Below the pieces are notes generated by a model. That model was not told where the DNA came from. It searched no databases and was given only the letters and a program-made list of their open reading frames with translations. Shown here one piece after another: positions 42,431 to 51,316 of a stretch of 64,000 bases of DNA. Position 1 is the first letter of the stretch, and every line of letters begins with the position of its first letter. The position numbers were made by a program, and so were the translations under genes. Source of the stretch: CAYMSF01 sp964392985 (lineage in GTDB: Bacteria; Verrucomicrobiota; Lentisphaeria; Victivallales; Victivallaceae); NCBI GenBank assembly GCA_964392985.1, contig CAYMSF010000007.1, positions 1 through 64,000 on the forward strand, read 5' to 3'.

Positions 42431-43253
42431 ACAGCCGGAAAACATTTCACCATGAAGGACATGAAGGACTTGAAGGGTTAGAGCCAAAACAGGGTACCAA
42501 AGCATTTTTCACCATGAAGTGCATGAAGGTCATGAAGGGTTAGAACAAAAACAGGGGTAAGCTACAGAACAGCCAAAGCAGTTTTCCACCATGAAGATTT
42601 ACCCGCCTATGGAGGGGCATGAAGGTTTACCCGCCCGTGGCGGGACTTGAAGGGTTAGAGCCAAAACAGGGTACCAAAGCAGGTTTTACCATGAAGGACA
42701 TGAAGGTCATGAAGGGTTAGAGCCAGGACAGATGTAAGCAAGGTTACGTTATTTCCAGTTATCAGTGAGGCGATTGAAGCTACAGTCAACACTACAGTCA
42801 ACACTACAGTCAACACTACAGTCAACACTACAGTCAACACTACGGTGTTGGCGTTACTGCAACTGCTAAATCATCAAGGCACACAAAGTAGTGCAGAGAA
42901 TGAAAACATTGAAAAGTTAAAGCCAAGGCAGGTTTTACCATGAAGGACATGAAGTGCATGTAGGGTTAGAGCCAGGAAAGGTTAAAGCAGGAAAACAGCC
43001 AAAGCATTTTCACCATGAAGATTTACCCGCCTATGGAGGGGCATGTAGGGTTAGAGCCAGAGGAAAACAGCCGAAGCGGGTTTTACCATGAAGATTTACC
43101 CGCCTCTGGAGGGGCATGAAGGTTTACCCGCCCGTGGCGGGACTTGAAGGGTTAAAGCCGAGGAACAGCGAAGGCAATTTTTACCGTAAAATATATAAAG
43201 TTAAGATAATCTGCAATTGCATTGCATAATAACATAAATACCGACAGAACAAA
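42431..43253. repeat. Left array of family C 'atgaaggacatgaag' repeats
   Basis: Irregular units of 'accatgaaggacatgaagg' type with variants gtcatgaag, gtgcatgaag and cttgaagggttagagccaaa recur near 42452, 42513, 42590, 42689, 42937, 43013 and 43086. They alternate with GC-rich 'acccgcctatggaggggc' and 'acccgcccgtggcgggac' blocks. No frame is kept. The array faces the reverse-oriented array 43690-43983 across the GxxExxY gene. Confidence 0.85.
42780..42839. repeat. Tandem 12-bp repeat, five units
   Basis: CTACAGTCAACA occurs five times in direct succession, followed by a diverged 'ctacggtgttgg'. It is embedded in the left family C array. Confidence 0.9.
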
Positions 43254-43649
43254 ATGAATGAATTGAATTTGGGGAATAATCATTTTAATGCTTTATCCAA
43301 GGAAATACTGTCTGGGGCAATTGAAGTTCATCGGAACCTGGGGCCCGGATTACTGGAGTCAACCTACCAGAAATGTCTTTCTTATGAACTAGGATTAAGA
43401 AAAATCGCCCATACGGTGGAATGTCCTCTGCCGGTAATATATAAAGGCATTAATATCGAATGCGGATACAGAATTGATATTTTGGTGGAAAATTCAATAG
43501 TATTGGAACTGAAAAGTATAGAACAACTCATGCCAATTCATGAGGCGCAATTACTTACTTATATGAAACTTGCAGGACTTAAACAAGGCTTTTTAATAAA
43601 TTTCAACGTTCGGCTTCTAAAAAATGGTATCAAAAGTTTTGTAATCTAA
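43254..43649 (+). CDS. GxxExxY-family protein (PD-(D/E)XK nuclease-like fold)
   Basis: A 131-residue protein with the naming motif GLLESTY (G-x-x-E-x-x-Y) inside LGPGLLESTYQKCLSYELGL, then GYRIDILVENSIVLELKSIE, in which D...ELK has the spacing of a PD-(D/E)XK nuclease core. The family is widespread in PVC bacteria, and no function has been proved that I know of. There is no clear ribosome binding site. The gene is bracketed by inverted family C arrays and interrupts the wzm-wzt pair, consistent with a mobile or selfish unit or with a repeat-tending nuclease. Confidence 0.85.
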   Translation: MNELNLGNNHFNALSKEILSGAIEVHRNLGPGLLESTYQKCLSYELGLRKIAHTVECPLPVIYKGINIECGYRIDILVENSIVLELKSIEQLMPIHEAQLLTYMKLAGLKQGFLINFNVRLLKNGIKSFVI

Positions 43650-43689
43650 ATCTATGGAAATGGGATTTTTCGAATTCCCAGTTAAACGA

Positions 43690-43983
43690 TTTTGATTTAA
43701 AACCCTTCATGCGCTTCATGTCCTTCATGGTAAAATTTGTATTTGATTTCGTGGTTAATCTGTCTTGATTTAAAACCCTTCATGTCCCTCCACGGGCGGG
43801 TAAATCTTCATGACCTTCATGGTGAAATTGCATTTGTTTTCGTCTTCAAACTGTATTGATTTAAACCCTTCATGACCCTCCACAGGCGGGTAAACCTTCA
43901 TGACCTTCATGGTGAAATTGCATTTGTTTTCGTCTTCAAACTGTATTGATTTAAACCCTTCATGACCTTCATGTCCTTCATGG
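43690..43983. repeat. Right array of family C repeats, inverted
   Basis: Units 'aacccttcatgaccttcatg' and 'tccttcatggtaaaa' with interleaved 'ccctccacgggcgggtaaat' blocks at about 43697, 43776, 43867 and 43957. They are the reverse complement of the left array. The array ends 15 bases before the wzt start codon. Confidence 0.85.
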
Positions 43984-43998
43984 TAAAAAATTGATTTT

Positions 43999-45285
43999 AT
44001 GTCTGATATTGCAATAAAAGTACGGAACGTCAGTAAAAAATACTACATCGGGGAAAAACTGCCCCAGCGTTCCATCACCAACTCCATCAAAAACAGCCTT
44101 AAACTACCCTGGCAACTCACTAAAAAGATGTTGAAAGGCGAGAAATTTGATCAGCGGGAAGAATTCTGGGCGCTCAAGGATGTCTCTTTTGATGTGAAAC
44201 AGGGTGAAGTGCTCGGGATCATCGGCCGCAATGGCGCCGGTAAATCCACACTGCTCAAAATTCTCAGCCGTATCACTGCCCCGACGACGGGCGAAATCGA
44301 AATATTCGGACGCGTCGGCTGTCTGCTCGAAGTCGGCACCGGCTTCCATCCCGAACTGACCGGACATGAAAATATTTTCCTGAATGGTTCGCTGCTGGGC
44401 ATGTCCAAGGCTGAAATTAAACGGCGGTTCGATGAAATTGTGGATTTCTCCGGGGTTGAACGGTTTATTGATACTCCGGTCAAATATTATTCCAGCGGGA
44501 TGTACACCCGTCTGGCGTTCTCAGTCGCCGCGCATCTAAATCCGGAAATTCTGATTGTGGATGAAGTGCTCGCCGTCGGCGATGCCGAATTTCAGAAAAA
44601 ATGCCTCGGTAAAATGGATTCCATCGCCAAAGCCGGACGTACCATTATTTTCGTTTCGCATAATATGGAGGCAATAAAAAGCCTGTGCCACACAGGAGTG
44701 TTATTGAACAATGGTAAAATTCTTTGTTCAGGAGAAATTAATTGTTGCATTGATCAATACTCTTTAGAAATTGAAAAAAATATTTCCGTTAATAATCCTG
44801 TAGAAAAGGGTGGCAGTGGCGGGGTTGAAATCAAAGCCGTATGGATTGAAAATTCCTCTAAGGAACAGATTGAAATCATTGAAAATACTCAAGAAAATTA
44901 CTTTCTTTGTATGCGGATAGAACTCACGGAATATTACCGAGGCAAAAATATTGCTGCAGGATTCGGAATAGATACTCAGAGTGGATTAAGGGTTTTTACG
45001 TGTGTATCTTCTTGGATAAATCATGTGATTAATACCAAAGAAAAAGAACTGGTAATAAAAAGCAAGATTGAACATATTCCGCTGGTTATGGGTGATTATT
45101 TATTAAGTGCATCTGTATTGTATTTTAATGAAACATTATGTTGTCTTGTGCATTGCGCTAAGTTTTCAATTATCAAACACATGAAAACCTCTTTAAATGA
45201 TTCAAAACATAACAGTCTGGCTGCATACGGATATATTAACATTGACTTTGAATACAGCCAGGAGGAGAACACGGAATGTTTATAA
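43999..45285 (+). CDS. wzt: ABC transporter ATPase with C-terminal glycan-binding domain (Wzt)
   Basis: A 428-residue protein. Residues about 1-240 form the ATPase: Walker A GIIGRNGAGKSTLLKIL, Q/H-region HPELTGHENIFLNGSLLG, signature YYSSGMYTRLAFSVA and Walker B PEILIVDEVLAVGDAEF. The last ~165 residues, from about NPVEKGGSGGVEIKAVWIEN, form a beta-sandwich as in Wzt proteins that recognise the end of the O-polysaccharide. The N-terminal half is GC-richer and the C-terminal half AT-rich, with the change around nt 44,690. The ATG at 43999 lacks a ribosome binding site because the upstream sequence is family C repeat. The next gene overlaps its end by 10 bp. Confidence 0.9.
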   Translation: MSDIAIKVRNVSKKYYIGEKLPQRSITNSIKNSLKLPWQLTKKMLKGEKFDQREEFWALKDVSFDVKQGEVLGIIGRNGAGKSTLLKILSRITAPTTGEIEIFGRVGCLLEVGTGFHPELTGHENIFLNGSLLGMSKAEIKRRFDEIVDFSGVERFIDTPVKYYSSGMYTRLAFSVAAHLNPEILIVDEVLAVGDAEFQKKCLGKMDSIAKAGRTIIFVSHNMEAIKSLCHTGVLLNNGKILCSGEINCCIDQYSLEIEKNISVNNPVEKGGSGGVEIKAVWIENSSKEQIEIIENTQENYFLCMRIELTEYYRGKNIAAGFGIDTQSGLRVFTCVSSWINHVINTKEKELVIKSKIEHIPLVMGDYLLSASVLYFNETLCCLVHCAKFSIIKHMKTSLNDSKHNSLAAYGYINIDFEYSQEENTECL

Positions 45286-46064
45286 GAAAATCAGAAACAT
45301 ATGACATAATTTACTCAAAAGAGGTTGAAGAAAATATATTAAGAGACAAGGCGAACCCTCTCAATTGTATTTTAAGTATAATTTCTGACAAAGCCATTGT
45401 TCTCGACATAGGTGCTGGAAATGGAATATTAGGGTGGATGCTTTCAAACCTCAAACCAGGAACTACTGTTGACGGGGTAGAACCTAACCCTGCCGGGGCT
45501 AAAATAGGGATGAAGTATTACAGGCATTTTTATAATGATATCCTTCAGAACGTAAGGAATTCTCTAAACTGGCAGCAATATGATTTCATCGTTCTTGCCG
45601 ACGTGATAGAGCATATAGAAAATCCCATAGCGTTTCTTTCTGAAATCCTAGTATGTGTCAAACCCGAAACCAAAATTCTGATGAGCATTCCAAATGTTGC
45701 TCACGGTTCAATAAGATTGCAGTTGCTGAATGGAAGTTTTGAATATGTGGATTCCGGTCTACTAGAAAAAACACATTTGCGTTTTTTCACTATTAAAACT
45801 ATAAAGCAGATGATTACTGAAGTCGGAGCCTATGCGGAACAGTTTTTCTATCTGGAGCGAGATTACAGAAGTAGTCTTGACGATTTTGAGATAAAACCTG
45901 GTTCTTTCGGATTATGCAAACTTTTAAATGATCCGGAAAGCTATGCTTACCAGTATATTGTAAAAATTTCTACCGTGCCTGTTTTGGAAAAAAACGCTGT
46001 TTTGATTGGCGACATAAAAAAAGCACCTATGATAAAATCTTTTCTCAAAGGTGTTTTATCATGA
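45276..46064 (+). CDS. SAM-dependent methyltransferase
   Basis: A 262-residue class I methyltransferase: motif I KAIVLDIGAGNGILGWMLSN, acidic loop GVEPNPAGAKIG, motif IV YDFIVLADVIEHIENPIAFL and post-motif ILMSIPNVAHGSIRLQLLNG, the order of Methyltransf_23/UbiE-like sugar methylases. GGAGGAG lies 9 bp upstream of the ATG, inside the wzt end. Located right after wzt, where chain-terminating methylases of ABC-exported O-antigens often lie, so it may cap the glycan; that is inference. The following gene overlaps by ATGA. Confidence 0.8.
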   Translation: MFIRKSETYDIIYSKEVEENILRDKANPLNCILSIISDKAIVLDIGAGNGILGWMLSNLKPGTTVDGVEPNPAGAKIGMKYYRHFYNDILQNVRNSLNWQQYDFIVLADVIEHIENPIAFLSEILVCVKPETKILMSIPNVAHGSIRLQLLNGSFEYVDSGLLEKTHLRFFTIKTIKQMITEVGAYAEQFFYLERDYRSSLDDFEIKPGSFGLCKLLNDPESYAYQYIVKISTVPVLEKNAVLIGDIKKAPMIKSFLKGVLS

Positions 46065-46957
46065 GCCGTAAAAAAGTTTCTGTATGCATACCATCGTATA
46101 ACAGTTACAGAGAAGTGAAGCGCTTGCTAGATTCACTTATAATTCAAAGCTTTCAGGATTACGATATTATAATTTCAGACGATTCCACTAATGATGAAAT
46201 AGAAATGCTTGTAAATGGATATGACTTAAAGAACCTTACATACAACCACAATAAAGCGCCAAAGGGAAGTCCCGAGAACTGGAATGCCGCAATTGAAATG
46301 GCAACAGGCGAATATGTAAAAATAATGCATCATGATGACTGGTTTTCCAGAACGGACAGTCTTGCTTTATTTGTTGAAGCAATGGATAAAAATCCACATG
46401 TGGATTTTTGTTTTTCAAACTGCAATGCGATCTTAAACGATCTTACTGGGGAGCATTATACGCATATTGTAAACAGTGAATTCATGAAAAAACTGGAACA
46501 TAATCCTTACGAGATATTCCCAATCAACCACATAGGCGCACCTAGTGTTACTATGTTCAGACGAAGTGCGTTCTGTCGCTTTGACAAAAATGTTAAATAT
46601 GTTGTGGATATCCTTTTTTATATCACCATTCTCAAGAAAAACAGGTTTTTTTCCCATATCCCAGAATGTTTAATAAATATAACATCAAGAGGCAATAATC
46701 AAGTAACAAAACAATGCATGACACAGGAAATACAACTTTATGAGTGGTTCTACCTCTATTCCGTTGTTAGAGATGAATTTGAATTGAATACTTTTCAGAA
46801 GTCTTTTCTGAAAGGACTGTTGAAACAATATAATGTTACGGATAAATCCTTTTTCAAAAAAAGAAATTTGAAATTGCCATGCTTTACATATCCAGTAATT
46901 TTATGTAATAAAATTACAGAGTTATTTTCATTTAGGAAAAAGAAATGTCTCATTTGA
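46061..46957 (+). CDS. GT2-family glycosyltransferase
   Basis: A 298-residue GT-A enzyme. VSVCIPSYNSYREVKRLLDS and IIISDDSTNDEIEML hold the nucleotide-binding strand and aspartates; VKIMHHDDWFSRTDSLALF carries the metal-binding DD motif (HHDDW), followed by a DVLF-type acceptor region and a basic C-terminal tail. AT-rich composition like its neighbours. Donor and linkage cannot be read. Confidence 0.85.
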   Translation: MSRKKVSVCIPSYNSYREVKRLLDSLIIQSFQDYDIIISDDSTNDEIEMLVNGYDLKNLTYNHNKAPKGSPENWNAAIEMATGEYVKIMHHDDWFSRTDSLALFVEAMDKNPHVDFCFSNCNAILNDLTGEHYTHIVNSEFMKKLEHNPYEIFPINHIGAPSVTMFRRSAFCRFDKNVKYVVDILFYITILKKNRFFSHIPECLINITSRGNNQVTKQCMTQEIQLYEWFYLYSVVRDEFELNTFQKSFLKGLLKQYNVTDKSFFKKRNLKLPCFTYPVILCNKITELFSFRKKKCLI

Positions 46958-47081
46958 TAAAATTAGATATACAATATTACATTTGAGCGAACCGCTATAC
47001 AAAACAATTGCTAAAGTTACTTAACATACTGGCTTATTATATCTTTCTGTTTTTAAACCGTAAGAATATCTAGGAGCGAAA

Positions 47082-47747
47082 ATGCATCAGCCGATAAAAG
47101 ATTTCACAGAGCTTATAAGCAAACAGCTAGAAATAAAAGAACCTATATATGAATTCGGTGCTTTTCAGGTTTCCGGTCAGGAAGGTTTTGCTGATTTAAG
47201 ACCGTATTTTCCAAACAAAAAATACGTTGGCGCAGATATGCGCTTGGGAACTGGAGTTGATGTTGTACTTGATTTGCATAATATCGCGTTGCAAGATGAA
47301 TCAGTCGGAACAGTTCTTTGCTTTGATACCTTGGAGCATGTGGAAGATCCCCGTAAGGCAATTAACGAGATATACCGCATACTGAAACCTGGCGGAATTT
47401 TAGCGATAAGCAGTGTTATGTATTGTCCGATTCACGACTACCCTTCAGATTACTGGAGATTCACCCCGGAGGCTTTTAAGTCAATAATGAAACCTTTTAA
47501 AACTACTTTTGTGGGAGCATTGGGCAAAAAAGAGTTCCCCCACGTTGTAGTCGGAATCGGCATTAAAGGTGACTGGGAAATAGCCAATAATTTTCTAAAT
47601 GCCTATAAAGATTGGGAGACGAAAGAAACTGCAATAATTCTTCCTCAGGAATCACCGATCGAAAAAGAAGAAAAGAGGTCTTTTCACATATTAAAAATGT
47701 TTATTCCGCCGATTATGGTCAAGTTATTGAAACTTATATTGAGATAG
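47082..47747 (+). CDS. SAM-dependent methyltransferase (type 11)
   Basis: A 221-residue methyltransferase with KKYVGADMRLGTGVDVVLDL as the cofactor acidic loop, GTVLCFDTLEHVEDPRKAIN as motif IV and RILKPGGILAISSVMYCPIH, typical of Methyltransf_11. The canonical glycine motif I is replaced by YEFGAFQVSGQEGFADLRPY. AGGAG precedes the ATG. Probably modifies a sugar of the polysaccharide. The 124-bp gap before it shows no feature. Confidence 0.8.
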   Translation: MHQPIKDFTELISKQLEIKEPIYEFGAFQVSGQEGFADLRPYFPNKKYVGADMRLGTGVDVVLDLHNIALQDESVGTVLCFDTLEHVEDPRKAINEIYRILKPGGILAISSVMYCPIHDYPSDYWRFTPEAFKSIMKPFKTTFVGALGKKEFPHVVVGIGIKGDWEIANNFLNAYKDWETKETAIILPQESPIEKEEKRSFHILKMFIPPIMVKLLKLILR

Positions 47748-47768
47748 CTTTAAAACAGGAAAAGACTA

Positions 47769-48458
47769 ATGAAAAAATTTAATTTTTTCAAGCCCAAGGA
47801 AATACTTTACAAGAAAAGTTATTCCCAGTGCGGCGAGGATATGATTATAGATTTTGTGATTACAAATCATTTTCATATTGACAAGCCTACTTACATTGAC
47901 ATCGGAGCTCACGATCCATACTATCTCAGCAACACGGCGTATTTTTACGAGAAAGGTTGCCGTGGAATAAATATAGAACCTAATCCTGTACTTTTTGAAA
48001 AAATCCTGAAAAATCGGCAAGAGGATATATGTCTGAATATTGGAATATCAGACAGCATGAAAACACTTCCCTTTTATGTTCTTAACGTGTCAACGATGAG
48101 TACTTTCTCGTTATGCGAACTGGAATTGCTGATTGATAAGTATGGGTTTAAGCATGAGAAAACTTTATCTGTGTGTGTTAGCACTTTTCTTGATGTGATC
48201 ACTGAATATGCCGATTCCAAGTGTCCTGACATTCTTTTTCTTGATGCGGAAGGGTATGAGGATATTATTATCAAGAGTATTGATTTTTCTTTTCTCAGAC
48301 CAAAGATTATATGTATTGAATCAGCTAAGTATGATGAATGTATTAATCTCGATAATAAAGAACATAATCTTGAGGAATATCTCATATCGCAAAATTATAA
48401 AGTTTATGCAGATACATTCGTTAATACAATTCTTATAGACGTTGCTATAACCGATTGA
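47769..48458 (+). CDS. FkbM-family methyltransferase
   Basis: A 229-residue protein with the FkbM pattern: SQCGEDMIIDFVI, PTYIDIGAHDPYYLSNTAYF, GINIEPNPVLFEKILKNRQE, and C-terminal DILFLDAEGYEDIIIKSIDF. FkbM enzymes O-methylate sugars or polyketides. AGGAAA precedes the ATG. Third methyltransferase-type gene in the AT-rich part of the cluster. Confidence 0.9.
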   Translation: MKKFNFFKPKEILYKKSYSQCGEDMIIDFVITNHFHIDKPTYIDIGAHDPYYLSNTAYFYEKGCRGINIEPNPVLFEKILKNRQEDICLNIGISDSMKTLPFYVLNVSTMSTFSLCELELLIDKYGFKHEKTLSVCVSTFLDVITEYADSKCPDILFLDAEGYEDIIIKSIDFSFLRPKIICIESAKYDECINLDNKEHNLEEYLISQNYKVYADTFVNTILIDVAITD

Positions 48459-48496
48459 GGATTGGTAATTCTTAAAGGAATCGCAGGAATTTAATA

Positions 48497-49300
48497 ATGG
48501 GAAATATTAAACAATATATCAAGCACACATCACTGGGCGCATGGTTATGTACGCAACGCGCAAAATACAAGAGTTTTTTTGCGAATCGCAAGAAAAACGC
48601 AATTTTAAATAAACGGCTGGATATTCTTTCTGATTTTCTCAAAAATAACAACCAAATACTGGCAGATGGTCGCTTTGAATGCAATCCTGCGAGCAGCATG
48701 TTCTGTTTAGAAGACAATGTTGGCTCACTGAATTTTGATCCTCACTATACATATCACACGGCTTGGGCGGCAAGAATATTGGCAAAAAACAGACCTGAAA
48801 AGCATATTGACATATCTTCTATTCTTGAGTTCTCTACAATAGTCTCAGCCTTTATTCCCGTTGATTTTTATGAATACAGACCCACGCAAATAAAATTGTC
48901 CGGCCTGAATACTTTTCATTGTAACATACTTTCTCTCCCTTTTGAAGACAACTCGATTAAGTCGCTGTCATGCATGCATGTGGTTGAACACATAGGGTTG
49001 GGACGTTATGGTGATCCTTTTGACCCTTCAGGGGACATTAAAGCCGCTCTGGAACTCCAGAGAGTACTCGCTCCCAACGGAACACTTCTGTTTGTTGTTC
49101 CTGTCGGTCGTCCTTTATTAAGGTTCAATGCCCATAGAATTTATTCTTATGAGTTGATCGTTCAGATGTTCAAAGAGCTTGACCTAAAATCAATTTCGTT
49201 AATAGACGATAATTGTGAATTTATTCAAAAAGCGGACATAACTAAAATATCAAAACAGTCCTATGCATGCGGATGTTTTGAGTTTACAAAGTTAAAATAG
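48497..49300 (+). CDS. DUF268/methyltransferase-like protein
   Basis: A 267-residue protein. SISS-type strand ILEFSTIVSAFIPVDFYEYR stands where motif I would be, then LPFEDNSIKSLSCMHVVEHI and GLGRYGDPFDPSGDIKAALE, and ELQRVLAPNGTLLFVVPVGR followed by FNAHRIYSYELIVQMF. The HVVEHIGLGRYGD and PVG...N-x-HRIY motifs are those of DUF268-type proteins in polysaccharide loci; the fold is methyltransferase-like but activity is not established. AGGAA upstream. Confidence 0.75.
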   Translation: MGNIKQYIKHTSLGAWLCTQRAKYKSFFANRKKNAILNKRLDILSDFLKNNNQILADGRFECNPASSMFCLEDNVGSLNFDPHYTYHTAWAARILAKNRPEKHIDISSILEFSTIVSAFIPVDFYEYRPTQIKLSGLNTFHCNILSLPFEDNSIKSLSCMHVVEHIGLGRYGDPFDPSGDIKAALELQRVLAPNGTLLFVVPVGRPLLRFNAHRIYSYELIVQMFKELDLKSISLIDDNCEFIQKADITKISKQSYACGCFEFTKLK

Positions 49301-49314
49301 TGCAATCCAGAAAC

Positions 49315-50202
49315 ATGATAATCGTTAAATTACATGGTGGTTTGGGAAATCAGATGTTTCAATATGCGTTCGGACGTGCATTGTCCATACATCGAAACGA
49401 AGATTTGAAATTTGACATTTCAAGTTTCCCTGACCCCAACAACCGGAAATACTGTTTAGATAAATTAGGACTTCAGCTTCAATTTGCCAGCGCGGATGAA
49501 TGTTATCGGGCACAGTATGCATTACAACCTCTATACTGGCGCTTGATTTGTAGATTTTTCAATAAGCCATGCCCGCCAATCCGAAAATCTGCCGGGTATT
49601 TTGAAGAAAAAGGCTTTGCTTTTAATCCTTCAGTATTTACCTCTTCAATTACTTATGCCAGTGGCTACTGGCAGTGTGAAAAATACTGGGCAGGATATGA
49701 AGATGTAATACGCCGTGAATTTTCATTTAATATTGCGATGAGTGAAAAAACTCTTGAACTTGCAGAAAAAATTTCCGGATGCAAGTCGGTAAGTGTTCAT
49801 TTCCGTCGCGGTGATTATGTCGATAACTCAGCGACAAAGGATCTTCACGGTGGATGTTCATTAGCATATTATGCGGCGGCGGTCAACCAAATTGCCGAAG
49901 CTGAAAAGGATATTGAACTGTATGTTTTTTCAGATGAACCTGAATGGTGCAGGAATAATTTCAAAACGAAATATCCAATGCATTTTGTTACACACACGGC
50001 AGTTGAACACGATTATGAAGACATATGGATGATGAGTTGTTGCAAACACAATATTATTGCTAACAGTTCTTTTAGTTGGTGGGGGGCATGGCTCAGCCAA
50101 AATCCAGATAAGATTGTGATTGCTCCGCGCCGTTGGTTGGCAGATGATACGGCAAATGAACAGATGCAAGATTTAATCCCAAAACAATGGATAAGTTTAT
50201 AA
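49315..50202 (+). CDS. GT11 alpha-1,2-fucosyltransferase-like enzyme
   Basis: A 295-residue protein: MIIVKLHGGLGNQMFQYAFG is the GT11 N-terminal motif, SVHFRRGDYVDNSATKDLHG the HxRRGDY nucleotide-binding motif, and NSSFSWWGAWLSQNPDKIVI the C-terminal signature. Such enzymes use GDP-fucose or a related GDP-deoxysugar. ATG 49315 matches the usual family start; a GTG at 49300 overlaps the previous stop. A candidate donor-synthesis enzyme (GDP-mannose dehydratase/reductase family) is at 54270. Confidence 0.9.
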   Translation: MIIVKLHGGLGNQMFQYAFGRALSIHRNEDLKFDISSFPDPNNRKYCLDKLGLQLQFASADECYRAQYALQPLYWRLICRFFNKPCPPIRKSAGYFEEKGFAFNPSVFTSSITYASGYWQCEKYWAGYEDVIRREFSFNIAMSEKTLELAEKISGCKSVSVHFRRGDYVDNSATKDLHGGCSLAYYAAAVNQIAEAEKDIELYVFSDEPEWCRNNFKTKYPMHFVTHTAVEHDYEDIWMMSCCKHNIIANSSFSWWGAWLSQNPDKIVIAPRRWLADDTANEQMQDLIPKQWISL

Positions 50203-50288
50203 ATGAACATGGAGTTACTTTATTACTACATATCTATAATGTGGATAAATACTACAATCAATCATTAATCTTATTAGAGGATATTATA

Positions 50289-51215
50289 GTGAATATACTT
50301 GTTCTAGGTGGAGATGGGTTTATTGGATCGCATTTTGTCGATTCTATAATAGATACTGGGCATAATATTTATGTATTTGACAGATTTAAATCAGGTAAAT
50401 CTACAAATCTGGAGCATTTAAAGGGTAAAGTTTTCTTCATTTCCGGGGAACTAGCCAATAGGGAACATTTGAAATTTGCATTGGAGAATAAAGATATTAT
50501 ATATCATTTTGTTTCCTGCACTAATCCACTAACAAGCTGGAATGACCCATACCTTGAAATAGCAGATAATTTAAAAAATTCCACCCAATTATTTGAACTC
50601 GCCGCCGAAGCAGGCGTTAAAAAAATTGTATTCCCATCTTCAGGGGGAACTATTTACGGTTCGCAAAACGGGAAGATAGATGAAACAACGTTACCAAAAC
50701 CATTTACGCCATATGGAATATGTAAACTTACAACCGAATATATTTTAGAATATTTTCATATAAAGTATAATATTTCATATGACATATATAGAATCGGAAA
50801 CGCCTTTGGTCCAAGACAATCGGCAAACACACAACAAGGTGTAATCGGCGTATGGATGAGACATGTTATGGAAGGACGGGAACTCATTGTTTATGGAGAT
50901 GATAATACAATCCGTGACTATGTTTATGTAAAAGATGTGGCGTATCTGATGTCTCATTCTTTAAAAGATTCTGCATCGTCGGGTATTTATAATATCGGGT
51001 CTGGTGTCGGCATTTCAATTTTGGAACTGCTCCAAGTTTTTAAAAACGTTATCCCTAAACCTTTTAAATATAAAGTATTCCCGAGAAGACCTTCCGATAA
51101 TAGTTCATTTATACTAGATCCCCAAAAAATACTTTCCATTTTCCCTGATTTTCAGTTTTCTAAATTAGAAACTATGATTTGCGAAACATGGGATTTTTAT
51201 AATAATACCAATTAA
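50289..51215 (+). CDS. NAD-dependent epimerase/dehydratase
   Basis: A 308-residue extended SDR: VNILVLGGDGFIGSHFVDSI with G-x-x-G-x-x-G, VFDRFKSGKSTNLEHLKGK, and catalytic YGICK (Y-x-x-x-K) in TPYGICKLTTEYILEYFHI. It resembles UDP-glucose 4-epimerase-type enzymes. GTG 50289 follows TTAGAGGAT; the upstream in-frame start at 50187 would add 34 residues overlapping the fucosyltransferase gene. Confidence 0.85.
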   Translation: MNILVLGGDGFIGSHFVDSIIDTGHNIYVFDRFKSGKSTNLEHLKGKVFFISGELANREHLKFALENKDIIYHFVSCTNPLTSWNDPYLEIADNLKNSTQLFELAAEAGVKKIVFPSSGGTIYGSQNGKIDETTLPKPFTPYGICKLTTEYILEYFHIKYNISYDIYRIGNAFGPRQSANTQQGVIGVWMRHVMEGRELIVYGDDNTIRDYVYVKDVAYLMSHSLKDSASSGIYNIGSGVGISILELLQVFKNVIPKPFKYKVFPRRPSDNSSFILDPQKILSIFPDFQFSKLETMICETWDFYNNTN

Positions 51216-51316
51216 ACTGTAATTCAGTGCGATATTATTGAGAGAATATGCATTTTTCGCAAAATGGTTTGTATATATCAATAAAAATAAAATAACACTA
51301 GTTTTAATTCAATAAA

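Noticed and set aside
42655..42840. Minus-strand frame encoding VLTV repeats
   Set aside because: It is a translation of the 12-bp CTACAGTCAACA satellite, with no start signal or homologous domain.
42431..43253. CRISPR array
   Set aside because: Units vary in length and sequence, no equal-sized unique spacers exist, and no cas genes are in the window.
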